Assembly: GCA_017625835.1 (NCBI GenBank)
Contig: JAGAKF010000047.1
Coordinates: forward strand, 1 to 56,528
DNA from: Clostridia bacterium
GTDB taxonomy: Bacteria; Bacillota; Clostridia; Oscillospirales; Acutalibacteraceae
DNA length: 56,528 nucleotides
Direction of reading: 5' to 3'
Shown here: piece by piece, positions 7,969 through 15,483 of the stretch
Layout: every line of letters begins with the position of its first letter
Numbering within the stretch: the first letter of the stretch is position 1
Notes under the pieces: generated by a model
Told to the model about the DNA's origin: nothing
Databases searched by the model: none
The model's input: the letters and a program-made list of their open reading frames with translations, nothing else
Program-made: the position numbers and the translations under genes

Positions 7969-7997
7969 ATAGTAACATACTATATTATAAATTGCAA
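7969..7997 (-). promoter_or_regulatory. Promoter of the lysine operon
   Basis: The minus-strand -35 TTGCAA (7997-7992) and -10 TACTAT (7974-7969) are spaced 17 nt apart. The -10 ends about 25 nt before the first conserved riboswitch base. The remaining 8000-8094 stretch is AT-rich with no gene seen. Confidence 0.75.
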
Positions 7998-8094
7998 GCA
8001 TTTTTTCTGATATTTGTTAAATTTTTACCGTAGTATATTTTTACCAAAAATCAAACATACAATTCCTACAAAGTGACTAAAGCATAAATTGAAT

Positions 8095-8118
8095 CGGCAG
8101 GACCGTCTGATCCTGCCG
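8095..8118 (-). terminator. Possible terminator after the VTT-domain gene
   Basis: The inverted repeat CGGCAGGA...TCCTGCCG lies just past the stop codon of the minus-strand gene. The following T-run on that strand is weak, so the assignment is tentative. Confidence 0.5.
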
Positions 8119-8125
8119 TTTGAGT

Positions 8126-8797
8126 TTATTTATTCTCTTTTTTCGCTTTTGCTTTTCTGTAAATAATCACAGCTGCGATCGGCACTGCAACGGCAATGAG
8201 GATTGCGATATATTTCGGAGGAATGATTTTAAGAATATCGTAAAGCCCGTCGCCGAGGATAGTGAAACCGATAACTCTCGGCGCAAGACCGAGAACGGAG
8301 AAGAGAAAATACGGCAGGAACTTAAAATCAAATGCACCCATAAAGAGGGAAGAAAAATCAATCGGGAAAACGGGAGCAAGACGGATGATGAACGTTGCGA
8401 TATTTTTGTTTTTGTCCTTCATCGCAAGGAGCTTGTCGCCGCCTTTTGTTCCTTTCAGCTTCTTTTCGACGGCATCTTTTCCGAGAAATTTGCCCAGGAA
8501 GTACGTTGTTATGACTTCGATGACGATGCCGAACATATTGATCAGAAGCGCAAGCTTCCAGTCGAGCGCAAGGCCGACGGAAATGTAAATCAGCGATGCG
8601 GGAAGCACGAGAAGGATTGCCTTCACGAAGTATACGCCGAGGATTATGCCGGCGGCGATGTATATGCTCGTTGCTGAAGAAATCAGCGTTCGGATATCCA
8701 GCGTCGAAAGCGTTTTGTAGTTCACGGCGGCAACTGTTATCAGCGTTACCGCAAGAAGAATTTTGATTATATTAAGGATTTTATCTTTATTTTTCAT
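8126..8797 (-). CDS. TVP38/TMEM64 (VTT-domain) membrane protein
   Basis: A multi-pass inner-membrane protein of about 223 residues. Hydrophobic segments lie near residues 10-26, 43-62, 65-100, 155-180 and 195-215. The VTT/DedA-like core is recognisable in the proline/glycine-rich segment around LPASLIYISVGLALDW and the YFLGKFLGKD turn. Members are thought to act in lipid or envelope handling; the substrate here is unknown. An in-frame TTG lies 12 nt earlier, but GGGGTGG directly before the ATG at 8797 favours the shorter form. The tail is Lys-rich, as expected for a cytoplasmic end. Confidence 0.85.
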   Translation of the reverse strand: MKNKDKILNIIKILLAVTLITVAAVNYKTLSTLDIRTLISSATSIYIAAGIILGVYFVKAILLVLPASLIYISVGLALDWKLALLINMFGIVIEVITTYFLGKFLGKDAVEKKLKGTKGGDKLLAMKDKNKNIATFIIRLAPVFPIDFSSLFMGAFDFKFLPYFLFSVLGLAPRVIGFTILGDGLYDILKIIPPKYIAILIAVAVPIAAVIIYRKAKAKKENK

Positions 8798-9035
8798 AAT
8801 CCACCCCAAGATTTTCTACGTCCACAGCATAACACAAAACAAAAGGAAAGTACAGACAAAAAGAATATCTTTCCAAAAATTTGAACGGTTTGTAAATTGT
8901 CGCAAAGCAAGGGCAAAACATTCGGCTTCTCTCTTGATTTTATTCCTGAGATAAGGTATATTTATTGTATGTATGATGAATAATGGGGGACTGCGGACAA
9001 TCTGTTGTGTGCGTTACCCTTTGAGGAAGTTTACG

Positions 9036-9683
9036 ATGAAAAAAACTTTTAATAAAATCCCGTCTTTGCCGAAGCTGCATCAGATTACCTGGTGGATTTG
9101 CAGAGGGCTTATACTTATTTGGGGCATAGTGATGCTTTTTTCGGGCTATACGACAGAATTCCTTGAAGCTGTTTTCGGAATAATTTTCACCCATCTGTGG
9201 GACCTTTTCCAGTGGCTCGGCGGAAAAACATTTATAACCCGTGTGCCGTACCGTCTGCAAACGATGCTTAACGTTCTTCTTTGTTTTGCAATCGTTGTCG
9301 GCACGACGATCAACAAATTCACAACGCTCGATTTTATCGACCTTCCCGAGCATTTTATGTCAGGATACATCGCAACGGCAGGAAGCTACGAAATTGCGCT
9401 TATCCTTCAGGGCAAGCGACCTAAGGACAAAACGCTCAGCCCTGCGCTTGCGGCAATGTTTGCCTTCGGTTTCGGTGTTGCGCTGCTTGTCGGCTGGGAA
9501 TTTTACGAATTCACAATGGACAGGCTTTACGGCCTCAACCTTCAGCGAACAGCTTTCGATACGGAAGCTGGCCTTGTGGATACAATGGTTGACCTTATTG
9601 TCGGCACGGCAGGCTGCCTTCTGAGTATGTTCGTAACGGCATTCAGCAAAAACAAGAAAGGTAAGAATGAAAATGAACGCTAA
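9036..9683 (+). CDS. Predicted membrane protein, DUF2238/YjdF-like
   Basis: About 215 residues with roughly five to six hydrophobic segments. The motifs PEHFMSGY, VGWEFYEFTMDRLYG and GLVDTMVDLIVG resemble the H-F..., W-E-x-x-E and D-T-x-x-D-x patterns of DUF2238/YjdF-like integral membrane proteins of unknown function. The conserved acidic and His residues are near membrane ends. The ATG at 9036 follows GAGGAAG at good distance; a longer form starting at 8973 lacks such a site. The last codons overlap a very small ORF beginning at 9667. Family assignment is by motif similarity only. Confidence 0.7.
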   Translation: MKKTFNKIPSLPKLHQITWWICRGLILIWGIVMLFSGYTTEFLEAVFGIIFTHLWDLFQWLGGKTFITRVPYRLQTMLNVLLCFAIVVGTTINKFTTLDFIDLPEHFMSGYIATAGSYEIALILQGKRPKDKTLSPALAAMFAFGFGVALLVGWEFYEFTMDRLYGLNLQRTAFDTEAGLVDTMVDLIVGTAGCLLSMFVTAFSKNKKGKNENER

Positions 9684-9768
9684 GGTAATAAGAACGGTTG
9701 CCCTCGTTCTTGCGGGACTTCTCTTTTTCGGTTCGGTTTTCGGGGCAATTACATCTATTTTCTTCTGA
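9667..9768 (+). CDS. Candidate 33-residue single-pass membrane peptide
   Basis: A short ORF in a different frame overlaps the end of the preceding membrane-protein gene by 17 nt and ends 42 nt before the CHAP-protein start. It begins MKMNAKVIRT and continues as one hydrophobic stretch (residues 11-33) ending in a Phe pair. AAAGG lies about 6 nt before the ATG. The form, a few basic residues then one membrane span, fits a small membrane protein, but I do not recognise a family and chance is possible. Confidence 0.45.
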   Translation: MKMNAKVIRTVALVLAGLLFFGSVFGAITSIFF

Positions 9769-9810
9769 TTTAAGCGAGTATAAATTTTTTACGGAAAGCA
9801 GGTGAGTTAT

Positions 9811-11721
9811 ATGGCAGGTAAAATTATTAAAAGAAGTCTTTCTTTTGTGCTGGCGGTGGTTATTCTCGTCGGTATGACTCTTTCTGCCTCTGCATATATG
9901 GACACAAATCCGAACACTCACCGTAACACAGGCAGAAACATTGCTGACCTCATCGCCGTAGCAAGAACTCAGATCGGATACGCGGAGCTCCACCCGTCAA
10001 CGGGACAAATCCTCGCTCCCGAATCGCAGGTTGCAGGTTACACAAAATACGGCGAATCCTTCGGATATTCAACGGGCGAATGGTGCGCATATTTTGTTTC
10101 GTGGTGCGCACGAAGAGCAGGTATTCCTACCTCGGTTCTTCCGCGTCTTGGCAACTGCGCGGCTTCCGTTCAATGGTATAAAAAACATTCTGTGTACCGC
10201 CCTGCAAGCTCAGGCTATGTACCAAAAACAGGTGACATCGTATTTTTTAACTGGGCAGGCGGTTCAACGGCAAAGCATGTCGGAATTGTTACGGGTGTCA
10301 GCGGTAATAACGTTTACACAATCGAGGGAAACACAGGTCCCGGCAGAGGCAATCGCTGTATGGCGAAAACGAGAAGCCGTTCGGCAGGATACATCGTCGG
10401 CTACGGCGTGCCTGCGTACAACGATTCGCAGACATATGTCGGCTCGTATTCGTTTGTAGGCGGATCTTATTCGGACTCGATAAGCTATTCAACATCAAGG
10501 CTTGCGGTCGTAACAACTTCGGCAACGGAGATTACGGCAACAAACGCTATGCTCAACGGTTCAATTTCTAATTCAGGCAGACTTCTTGTTTCTTCGGCAG
10601 GCTTTATGTTCGGCGAAAATAAGGACAAGCTTACAAAATATCCCGTCATCAAAGGCAATAACCAGAGCGAAATCAGGCTTGCCATGGACGTCACGTCAAA
10701 GGCCGGCGCGCTTAAGCCGAACTCGACTTATTATTACAAAACTTATGCGAGCATCGACGGAACGGACTACATCGGCCCGACTTATGCTGTCGTTACGGTA
10801 AACGATGTTCCGCAGCAGATGATTCTTCAGGAAAGCACGGTCCACGTCGGAGTCGGACAAACGGCGGAAATCATCTGGTCGCAGCTTCCTGCGGGTTCAA
10901 CGGACAAGGGAGCAACGTGGACTTCGGAGGACGAAAAGATTGCAACGGTTACGAATGCAGGTCTTGTTACGGGCATAAGCTACGGCAAGGTTAAGCTTTC
11001 GGCAAAAACAAACTACGGCGCTGCAAAGGCTGATTGTATTGTTGAGGTTCTTATCCCGACGCCGGGAAACATCCGCCTCGTTAACGTGGATGAGGAGAAT
11101 ATTACCGTCAAATGGGATGCCGTCAAGGGTGCGGAAGGGTACGTTATTTACAGAAATACGGATCTTGACACCGAACCGCAGGTGCTCAAGGAGCTCGATG
11201 CGGACGAAACCGAGTTCAGAGACACTTCGGTTGAACCGGGACAGAAATATTATTACCGCATGATGACTGTTGCAAAGGACGAAACTTACAACAGCGATAT
11301 ATCGGGAGTTGTTTATTCTTCAGCAAGGCTAAGCACACCGAAGAAGGTAACTTCTTCACAAAACGGTGTATGGATAGACGTTGAATGGAAAGCTGTTAAC
11401 GATGCAAAAAGCTACCTTGTTTACAGGGCAACTTCGGAAAACGGACTTTACACAAACATCGGCAGAGCCTATGCGGAAAAATATATCGACCACGACGTTC
11501 TTTCTGGACAGACTTATTATTATAAAGTCGTTGCGGACAACGGAAACGAACGCACAAGAAGTGATTTTTCAAATGCAACGTCGACAATGGCAAAGGTTGT
11601 TTCGAAAAAAATGGTACAAGAGAACGATACGTTTACCTGTACAATGACGCCTGTTCCCGTAAAGCAGAACGAGGCCGAAATTGTCCGTTCGCGTATAAAG
11701 GAATTTATTCCTTCATTCTGA
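9811..11721 (+). CDS. Secreted CHAP-domain (amidase/peptidase) multidomain protein
   Basis: About 636 residues with a clear signal peptide ending near SASA. Residues about 45-200 form a CHAP cysteine hydrolase domain with catalytic C92 in GEWCAYFVSWC and H156 in KHVGIVTG; such domains cut peptidoglycan peptides or amides. The next parts are a fibronectin-like beta region, a BIG2-type domain (around ATWTSEDEKIATV and GLVTGISYG), and two fibronectin type III repeats with KWDAVKGAEGYVIYR and EWKAVNDAKSYLVYR. I infer a cell-wall remodelling or adhesive exoprotein. AGGTGAG before the ATG at 9811 is preferred over an in-frame GTG at 9802. Confidence 0.88.
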   Translation: MAGKIIKRSLSFVLAVVILVGMTLSASAYMDTNPNTHRNTGRNIADLIAVARTQIGYAELHPSTGQILAPESQVAGYTKYGESFGYSTGEWCAYFVSWCARRAGIPTSVLPRLGNCAASVQWYKKHSVYRPASSGYVPKTGDIVFFNWAGGSTAKHVGIVTGVSGNNVYTIEGNTGPGRGNRCMAKTRSRSAGYIVGYGVPAYNDSQTYVGSYSFVGGSYSDSISYSTSRLAVVTTSATEITATNAMLNGSISNSGRLLVSSAGFMFGENKDKLTKYPVIKGNNQSEIRLAMDVTSKAGALKPNSTYYYKTYASIDGTDYIGPTYAVVTVNDVPQQMILQESTVHVGVGQTAEIIWSQLPAGSTDKGATWTSEDEKIATVTNAGLVTGISYGKVKLSAKTNYGAAKADCIVEVLIPTPGNIRLVNVDEENITVKWDAVKGAEGYVIYRNTDLDTEPQVLKELDADETEFRDTSVEPGQKYYYRMMTVAKDETYNSDISGVVYSSARLSTPKKVTSSQNGVWIDVEWKAVNDAKSYLVYRATSENGLYTNIGRAYAEKYIDHDVLSGQTYYYKVVADNGNERTRSDFSNATSTMAKVVSKKMVQENDTFTCTMTPVPVKQNEAEIVRSRIKEFIPSF

Positions 11722-11726
11722 TTTTA

Positions 11727-11754
11727 AAGAGGGCACCGCGGTGTCCTCTTTTTT
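11727..11754 (+). terminator. Terminator after the CHAP-protein gene
   Basis: AAGAGGGCACC GCGG-type hairpin (AGAGGGCAC/GTGTCCTCT, one G-T pair) with a T6 run, a few nt past the stop. It ends about 10 nt before the bioY start codon. Confidence 0.85.
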
Positions 11755-11764
11755 AGGTGATCCT

Positions 11765-12289
11765 ATGAAAAGACTGAAAACAAAAGATCTCGCCGTCGTC
11801 TCACTCTGTGCGGCGCTGATGTGCGTTTGCGCGTGGATACAGTTTCCTTCGGCGGTTCCGTTTACCTTGCAGACGTTTGCCGAGTTTTTTATCGCCCTGA
11901 CTTTCGGTGTGAAAAAATCGTTGGCAGTGACGGCTGTTTATATCCTGCTCGGTGCTGTCGGCCTGCCTGTTTTTTCGGGCTTTCAGGGCGGTGTCGGTGC
12001 ACTTCTCGGCGCGACGGGAGGCTTTATCCTCGGCTTCATTCCGTCAACGGTTATCGTAAGCTTTCTGAAAAGCAAGGCGAAGAAAGGGTTTGTTTATTCT
12101 TTCGTTTGTTGCCTGCCGGGGCTTGCTGTTTGCTATGCAACCGGTGTTCTGTGGTATATGTTCGTTTACGGTGGTGGAGATGTCAGGAGCGCGGTGTCAG
12201 TCTGTATTCTGCCGTTCGTTGTCCCCGATATTATTAAAATCATTCTTGCGGTAACAGTTGCGCGACGTGTTACAGCTATCATTAAATAA
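11765..12289 (+). CDS. bioY: Biotin transporter substrate-binding subunit BioY
   Basis: The S component of an ECF-type biotin importer, an integral membrane protein. The 174 residues span about six helices. The family features are FPSAVPFTLQTFAEFFIAL near the N-terminus and GAVGLPVFSGFQGGVGALLG, the biotin-binding glycine-rich loop, followed by TGGFILGF. The ATG at 11765 has AGGTGAT four bases upstream; an extended reading from 11741 would run through the terminator hairpin and is rejected. No biotin synthesis genes or BirA operator were seen nearby, so the cell probably scavenges biotin. The energising ECF subunits are not in the window. Confidence 0.94.
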   Translation: MKRLKTKDLAVVSLCAALMCVCAWIQFPSAVPFTLQTFAEFFIALTFGVKKSLAVTAVYILLGAVGLPVFSGFQGGVGALLGATGGFILGFIPSTVIVSFLKSKAKKGFVYSFVCCLPGLAVCYATGVLWYMFVYGGGDVRSAVSVCILPFVVPDIIKIILAVTVARRVTAIIK

Positions 12290-12290
12290 A

Positions 12291-12330
12291 AAGCGGAAGA
12301 AACATTGAGTTTCCTCCGCTTGATTTTTTT
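12291..12330 (+). terminator. Terminator between bioY and the EEP gene (bidirectional)
   Basis: AAGCGGA-GAAAC...GTTTC-TCCGCTT stem with a T7 run on the plus strand, placed at the facing 3' ends of bioY and the minus-strand endonuclease/exonuclease/phosphatase gene. Confidence 0.8.
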
Positions 12331-13039
12331 ATATTTTAAAATCCGCTACGATGGGAAGGTGGTCGGCAATTACGTCGTGAAGGGTCTCCGCGCCCGTACA
12401 TTCAAGTCCGCGGTAGAAGATGTAGTCAATCTTCTTTCTCGGCTTGTCCGAGGGATAGGTGCATTCCTTTGCGCTGTCCGAAATATCCGCCGTGTCGAGA
12501 AGTCTTTCGCGGATCGGAACAAGCACATCACCGTCGGGCTCAATGTTGAAGTCGCCCATAAGGATAACGGGCAGATCTGTTTCGTCAATCAGGCGGCAGA
12601 TGACCTCGACCGCATTCACTCTTTCAAGCTTCGCAAGTCCCATATGGCAGACGAGCCAGCAGACGTCCTTTCCGTCAACCTCGACGATCGCACGGATAAC
12701 ACAGCGCGACTCGTAGTAAGTCGACTCGCTTTTATCTTCGGGGTCAGGGATTGCGACCGTTTCAACAGATTTAATCGGATATTTGGTAAGGATTGCGTTG
12801 CCGAAAGGGTTGTTTCCGTCAATCAGTGCACCGAGGCCGAAATATCCGTTCCAACCGAGCTTTTCGCTGAAGAACTTTACCTGGTCGGTGTATTCCTCGT
12901 CGTCGCCCTCGTTCATAACTTCGTTAAGTCCGAGAAAGTCGGGGTTAAGACGCTTTAATTCTTCCGCAAAATATTCAAGGTCGATTACCTGGCGGATGTA
13001 GTCCGTCGCGTGCTGGATATTAAAGGACATAAATTTCAT
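12329..13039 (-). CDS. Endonuclease/exonuclease/phosphatase (EEP) family protein
   Basis: A 236-residue metal-dependent phosphodiesterase or phosphatase fold. The motifs in order are SFNIQ (metal Asn), GLNEV (metal Glu), GNAILTKYP, the VCHMGL histidine, MGDFNIEP (Asp/Asn pair), KIDYIFYRG, and catalytic ADHLPIVADF at the C-terminus. There is no signal peptide, so it acts in the cytoplasm. The substrate could be nucleic acid, a phosphoinositide-like molecule or another phosphodiester; the sequence does not decide. It is a single-gene unit with its own facing terminator. Confidence 0.88.
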   Translation of the reverse strand: MKFMSFNIQHATDYIRQVIDLEYFAEELKRLNPDFLGLNEVMNEGDDEEYTDQVKFFSEKLGWNGYFGLGALIDGNNPFGNAILTKYPIKSVETVAIPDPEDKSESTYYESRCVIRAIVEVDGKDVCWLVCHMGLAKLERVNAVEVICRLIDETDLPVILMGDFNIEPDGDVLVPIRERLLDTADISDSAKECTYPSDKPRKKIDYIFYRGLECTGAETLHDVIADHLPIVADFKI

Positions 13040-13107
13040 AAAATCACCTCAGAAAAGATTCTGTTTTTAATTTATCATCCAAAGGGAAAGATGTCAATAA
13101 AAAGAAT

Positions 13108-13138
13108 AACCGGGAGCCGCTTTCAGGCGGTCCCGGTT
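13108..13138 (-). terminator. Terminator after the TPR/membrane-protein operon
   Basis: The GC-rich stem AACCGGGAGCCGC/GCGGTCCCGGTT (one bulge) lies 15 nt past the minus-strand stop at 13153. A T-containing stretch (TATTCTTTTTA) follows on the minus strand. Confidence 0.75.
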
Positions 13139-13152
13139 GTTTGAGTTTTAAA

Positions 13153-13689
13153 TCAGATAACAAAGATTCCGATAAGCACTGCAACGATGTAAAGCAAAAG
13201 GCTTATTGCATATTTTTCCATCAGCGCTGAAACAATAAAGTAAACAGACGGGATGAAAGCAAGAATCTTTACAACTATGTTTGTTTTCTGCTCCTTACCG
13301 TAAAGCAAGTCCCAGTTCAGAAGAGCGTCCTCGTAAAGGGGAGCATTGTTGCACATAAGGGAAATGCCGACGTAAAGCATTGCAAGATAAACCCAGAAAA
13401 TAGTGTCCTCGGAGCTTACTTCGAGGTGGAAAAGACCGAGGTAACCGCCGATTAACATTCCGTAACCGAAGAAACGGTTCATTGCACCGGGAAGGTAGCA
13501 AAGAAGGAAGCTTTTTACCTTGCTTTCAGTAAACTCGTGTTCGATGTGGCCGCAGAGCTCGGTTGAGCTGAGGTAGCTTGCATCCTGCACGGGAATCTGA
13601 AGAATACGGCAGAAAAGCTGTTCCCAGAAAGCCTTGAGGGAAGCACCGATGATTGTGAGATACTTTGAAATTACATATATAATTGTCAT
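13153..13689 (-). CDS. Unknown four-helix membrane protein
   Basis: 178 residues. The N-terminal ~55 residues contain one moderately hydrophobic stretch and a CGHIEHEF segment. Strongly hydrophobic spans follow near residues 62-85, 95-112, 134-152 and 158-177. I do not recognise the family. The CGHIEH segment has metal-ligand-type residues but is no established motif. The start codon shares one base with the stop of the zinc-ribbon/TPR gene (TGATG), so the two are translationally coupled and probably work together at the membrane. Confidence 0.7.
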   Translation of the reverse strand: MTIIYVISKYLTIIGASLKAFWEQLFCRILQIPVQDASYLSSTELCGHIEHEFTESKVKSFLLCYLPGAMNRFFGYGMLIGGYLGLFHLEVSSEDTIFWVYLAMLYVGISLMCNNAPLYEDALLNWDLLYGKEQKTNIVVKILAFIPSVYFIVSALMEKYAISLLLYIVAVLIGIFVI

Positions 13690-15326
13690 CAGATATCACC
13701 GTATCCTTCCATAAAGATTTCTTCGAAAGTAATTTCGCCTTCGATACACTTCTGAACATCCTCATCAAGCTCTGTCGGCTCCTGGTTGTTTGTAAAGAGA
13801 GCCTCGATTTCTTCAAAAGTTTCTTTGTCTTCGCAAAGCTGAGCGATCAAAGCGATTGTGTTAAGGATTTCGTAAGAAGCCTGGCTCTGAGTGTTCATTC
13901 TCATAACTTCGTATGCACTCTTTGCGGCTTCAAGCGCACCTTCTTTGTCGTCAAGAAGCATGCAGGAAATTGCCTGCTGGTTGTAAATTGAAGGATCGGT
14001 TCCGACTGCGATACCCTGCTTACAGATATCGATTGATTCCTGGAATTTACCCATACGGCGGAGAACTTCAGCCTTCATTGAGTAATAGTCAAGAGCTTCG
14101 GGGTTATCCTTGAACATCTTTTCGCAACGTTCATCAGCCTTCTTGAAGTCGCCCTGAAGGATGTTTGCCTTGATTGAGTAATAGTAAGCGTCGGTTGCGT
14201 TAAGGTTCTGCTCGTAAAGACGCTCTGCAAGAACTTCAACTCTTTCGTAATCCTCGTAGTTCCATGCAACCTGAAGGTAGATGTAATCGAAGAGGTATGA
14301 ATACTCACCGAGGTCCTTCATAAGGTTGTCGAAAATTTCGAAAACGAGAGTCTTGTCCTTTTCTGCAAAGTATGCAGCGATGTATCTGTAATAACCGTTA
14401 AGGCTCTTCTGTGCCGGAGTGTCGTTCGGGCAGGTCTCAAGGAAAGCGATTGCTTCGTCGTACTTGATTTTCTGCTCGGATGTCTTTTCGTCGGTGTACA
14501 TAAATTCGTACCACTTCGGGCCGATATCCTCACTGTAAGCGTTGACCTCTACACAGTAGTCGTAAATCTTCTTGATTTTTTCGTATTTGCGTGTCTCAAG
14601 CTTGTCTTTGTCAACTTCAACACTGACAACGTTCACGAACTGCGCAATCTGATTCTGGTCGAAGGGAAGAGAATCCGCATATGCATTAAGAAGCAGGCGC
14701 ATTAAACGCTCACCGTCAACGAAGAAATCAACGGCTTTCTGGTTCTTGTTGAATGTTGCGAGAGTTGCGTTGAAGCCCTGATCGAGAGTTGCAACATCAT
14801 CTCTGAGGTTTTCAGCTGTACCGATTGCATCAGTATAACGCTTTTCGGAAATAAGATTTTCAATCTTTGAAAGCTGTGCAGAAAAATCTACGGTAGAAAC
14901 GCAGACAAAGTAGCTGAATGCTGCGAAGAATACCATTACGAAAGCAAGGATAACCTGAGGGATACCGAAGTGAGTGCGAAGATATTTTCTTGCGCAATCC
15001 TCGCAGTAAAGGTCGCTCGGGCTGTTTCTGGTTGAGTTTCCGCAGATAACGCACTGTCCGTCTGCCTTTTTCTCAGCCTTTTCCTCTTTTTCTTCTTTCT
15101 TTTTTTCTTTTTTATCCTCTTCTACGGGTTTTTCTTCTGCCTTCTCCTCTTCTTGGGGTTCGGCAGGCTCTGCCTCGGCTTCCTTTACGGGGGCAAGGTC
15201 GTCAAATGTGATGTCGTCCGTCTTGGTCTCGGGTACGGCTGCGTCCCATTTCCAATCGCCGTCAACTTTTTCCTTTTCATTGTCAGGAGTTTCCGGAATT
15301 ATCTTTTCTTTGTTCTCGTCAGACAA
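13689..15326 (-). CDS. Zinc-ribbon, membrane-anchored TPR protein
   Basis: 545 residues. The first ~90 are acidic then Glu/Lys-rich and likely disordered. A CxxC...CxxC zinc ribbon follows (CVICGN and YCEDC, about residues 94-115), then one membrane span (about 125-146). The rest is alpha-helical with several TPR-like units, clearest around residues 340-480. By topology the TPR part would be outside the membrane. The start is TTG at 15326, backed by AGGAGG seven bases upstream; no nearby ATG fits as well. It overlaps the next gene by one base. Function is unknown; TPRs suggest a scaffold for envelope proteins. Confidence 0.8.
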   Translation of the reverse strand: MSDENKEKIIPETPDNEKEKVDGDWKWDAAVPETKTDDITFDDLAPVKEAEAEPAEPQEEEKAEEKPVEEDKKEKKKEEKEEKAEKKADGQCVICGNSTRNSPSDLYCEDCARKYLRTHFGIPQVILAFVMVFFAAFSYFVCVSTVDFSAQLSKIENLISEKRYTDAIGTAENLRDDVATLDQGFNATLATFNKNQKAVDFFVDGERLMRLLLNAYADSLPFDQNQIAQFVNVVSVEVDKDKLETRKYEKIKKIYDYCVEVNAYSEDIGPKWYEFMYTDEKTSEQKIKYDEAIAFLETCPNDTPAQKSLNGYYRYIAAYFAEKDKTLVFEIFDNLMKDLGEYSYLFDYIYLQVAWNYEDYERVEVLAERLYEQNLNATDAYYYSIKANILQGDFKKADERCEKMFKDNPEALDYYSMKAEVLRRMGKFQESIDICKQGIAVGTDPSIYNQQAISCMLLDDKEGALEAAKSAYEVMRMNTQSQASYEILNTIALIAQLCEDKETFEEIEALFTNNQEPTELDEDVQKCIEGEITFEEIFMEGYGDI

Positions 15327-15426
15327 AGCTATTCCTCCTTTTAATTTACTGTAAACTAGATAATATCACAAACAAATCAAAAATTCAATTCAAATATAAA
15401 AATTAACAAAATATCTATAACTTCAC

Positions 15427-15455
15427 TTGACGAGTGGTTTTAATGGGGTTAAAAT
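15427..15455 (+). promoter_or_regulatory. Promoter of the metallophosphoesterase gene
   Basis: -35 TTGACG (15427-15432), 17-nt spacer, -10 TAAAAT (15450-15455), about 29 nt upstream of the start codon, in the divergent gap next to the TPR-protein gene. Confidence 0.65.
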
Positions 15456-15483
15456 TTAAGAAAAACTTCAGGAGATGCTTATT

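Noticed and set aside
9643-9993. Minus-strand 116-codon ORF across the start of the CHAP gene
   Set aside because: It runs antisense over a signal peptide and start region with a good ribosome binding site and has no initiation signals of its own.
11721-11764. BirA operator before bioY
   Set aside because: No biotin-operator-like TTGTTAACC palindrome is present; the gap is filled by a terminator and the ribosome binding site.
12305-12958. 217-codon plus-strand ORF opposite the EEP gene
   Set aside because: It is the complement of a gene carrying all EEP catalytic motifs; its translation has no recognisable features and it starts inside a terminator.
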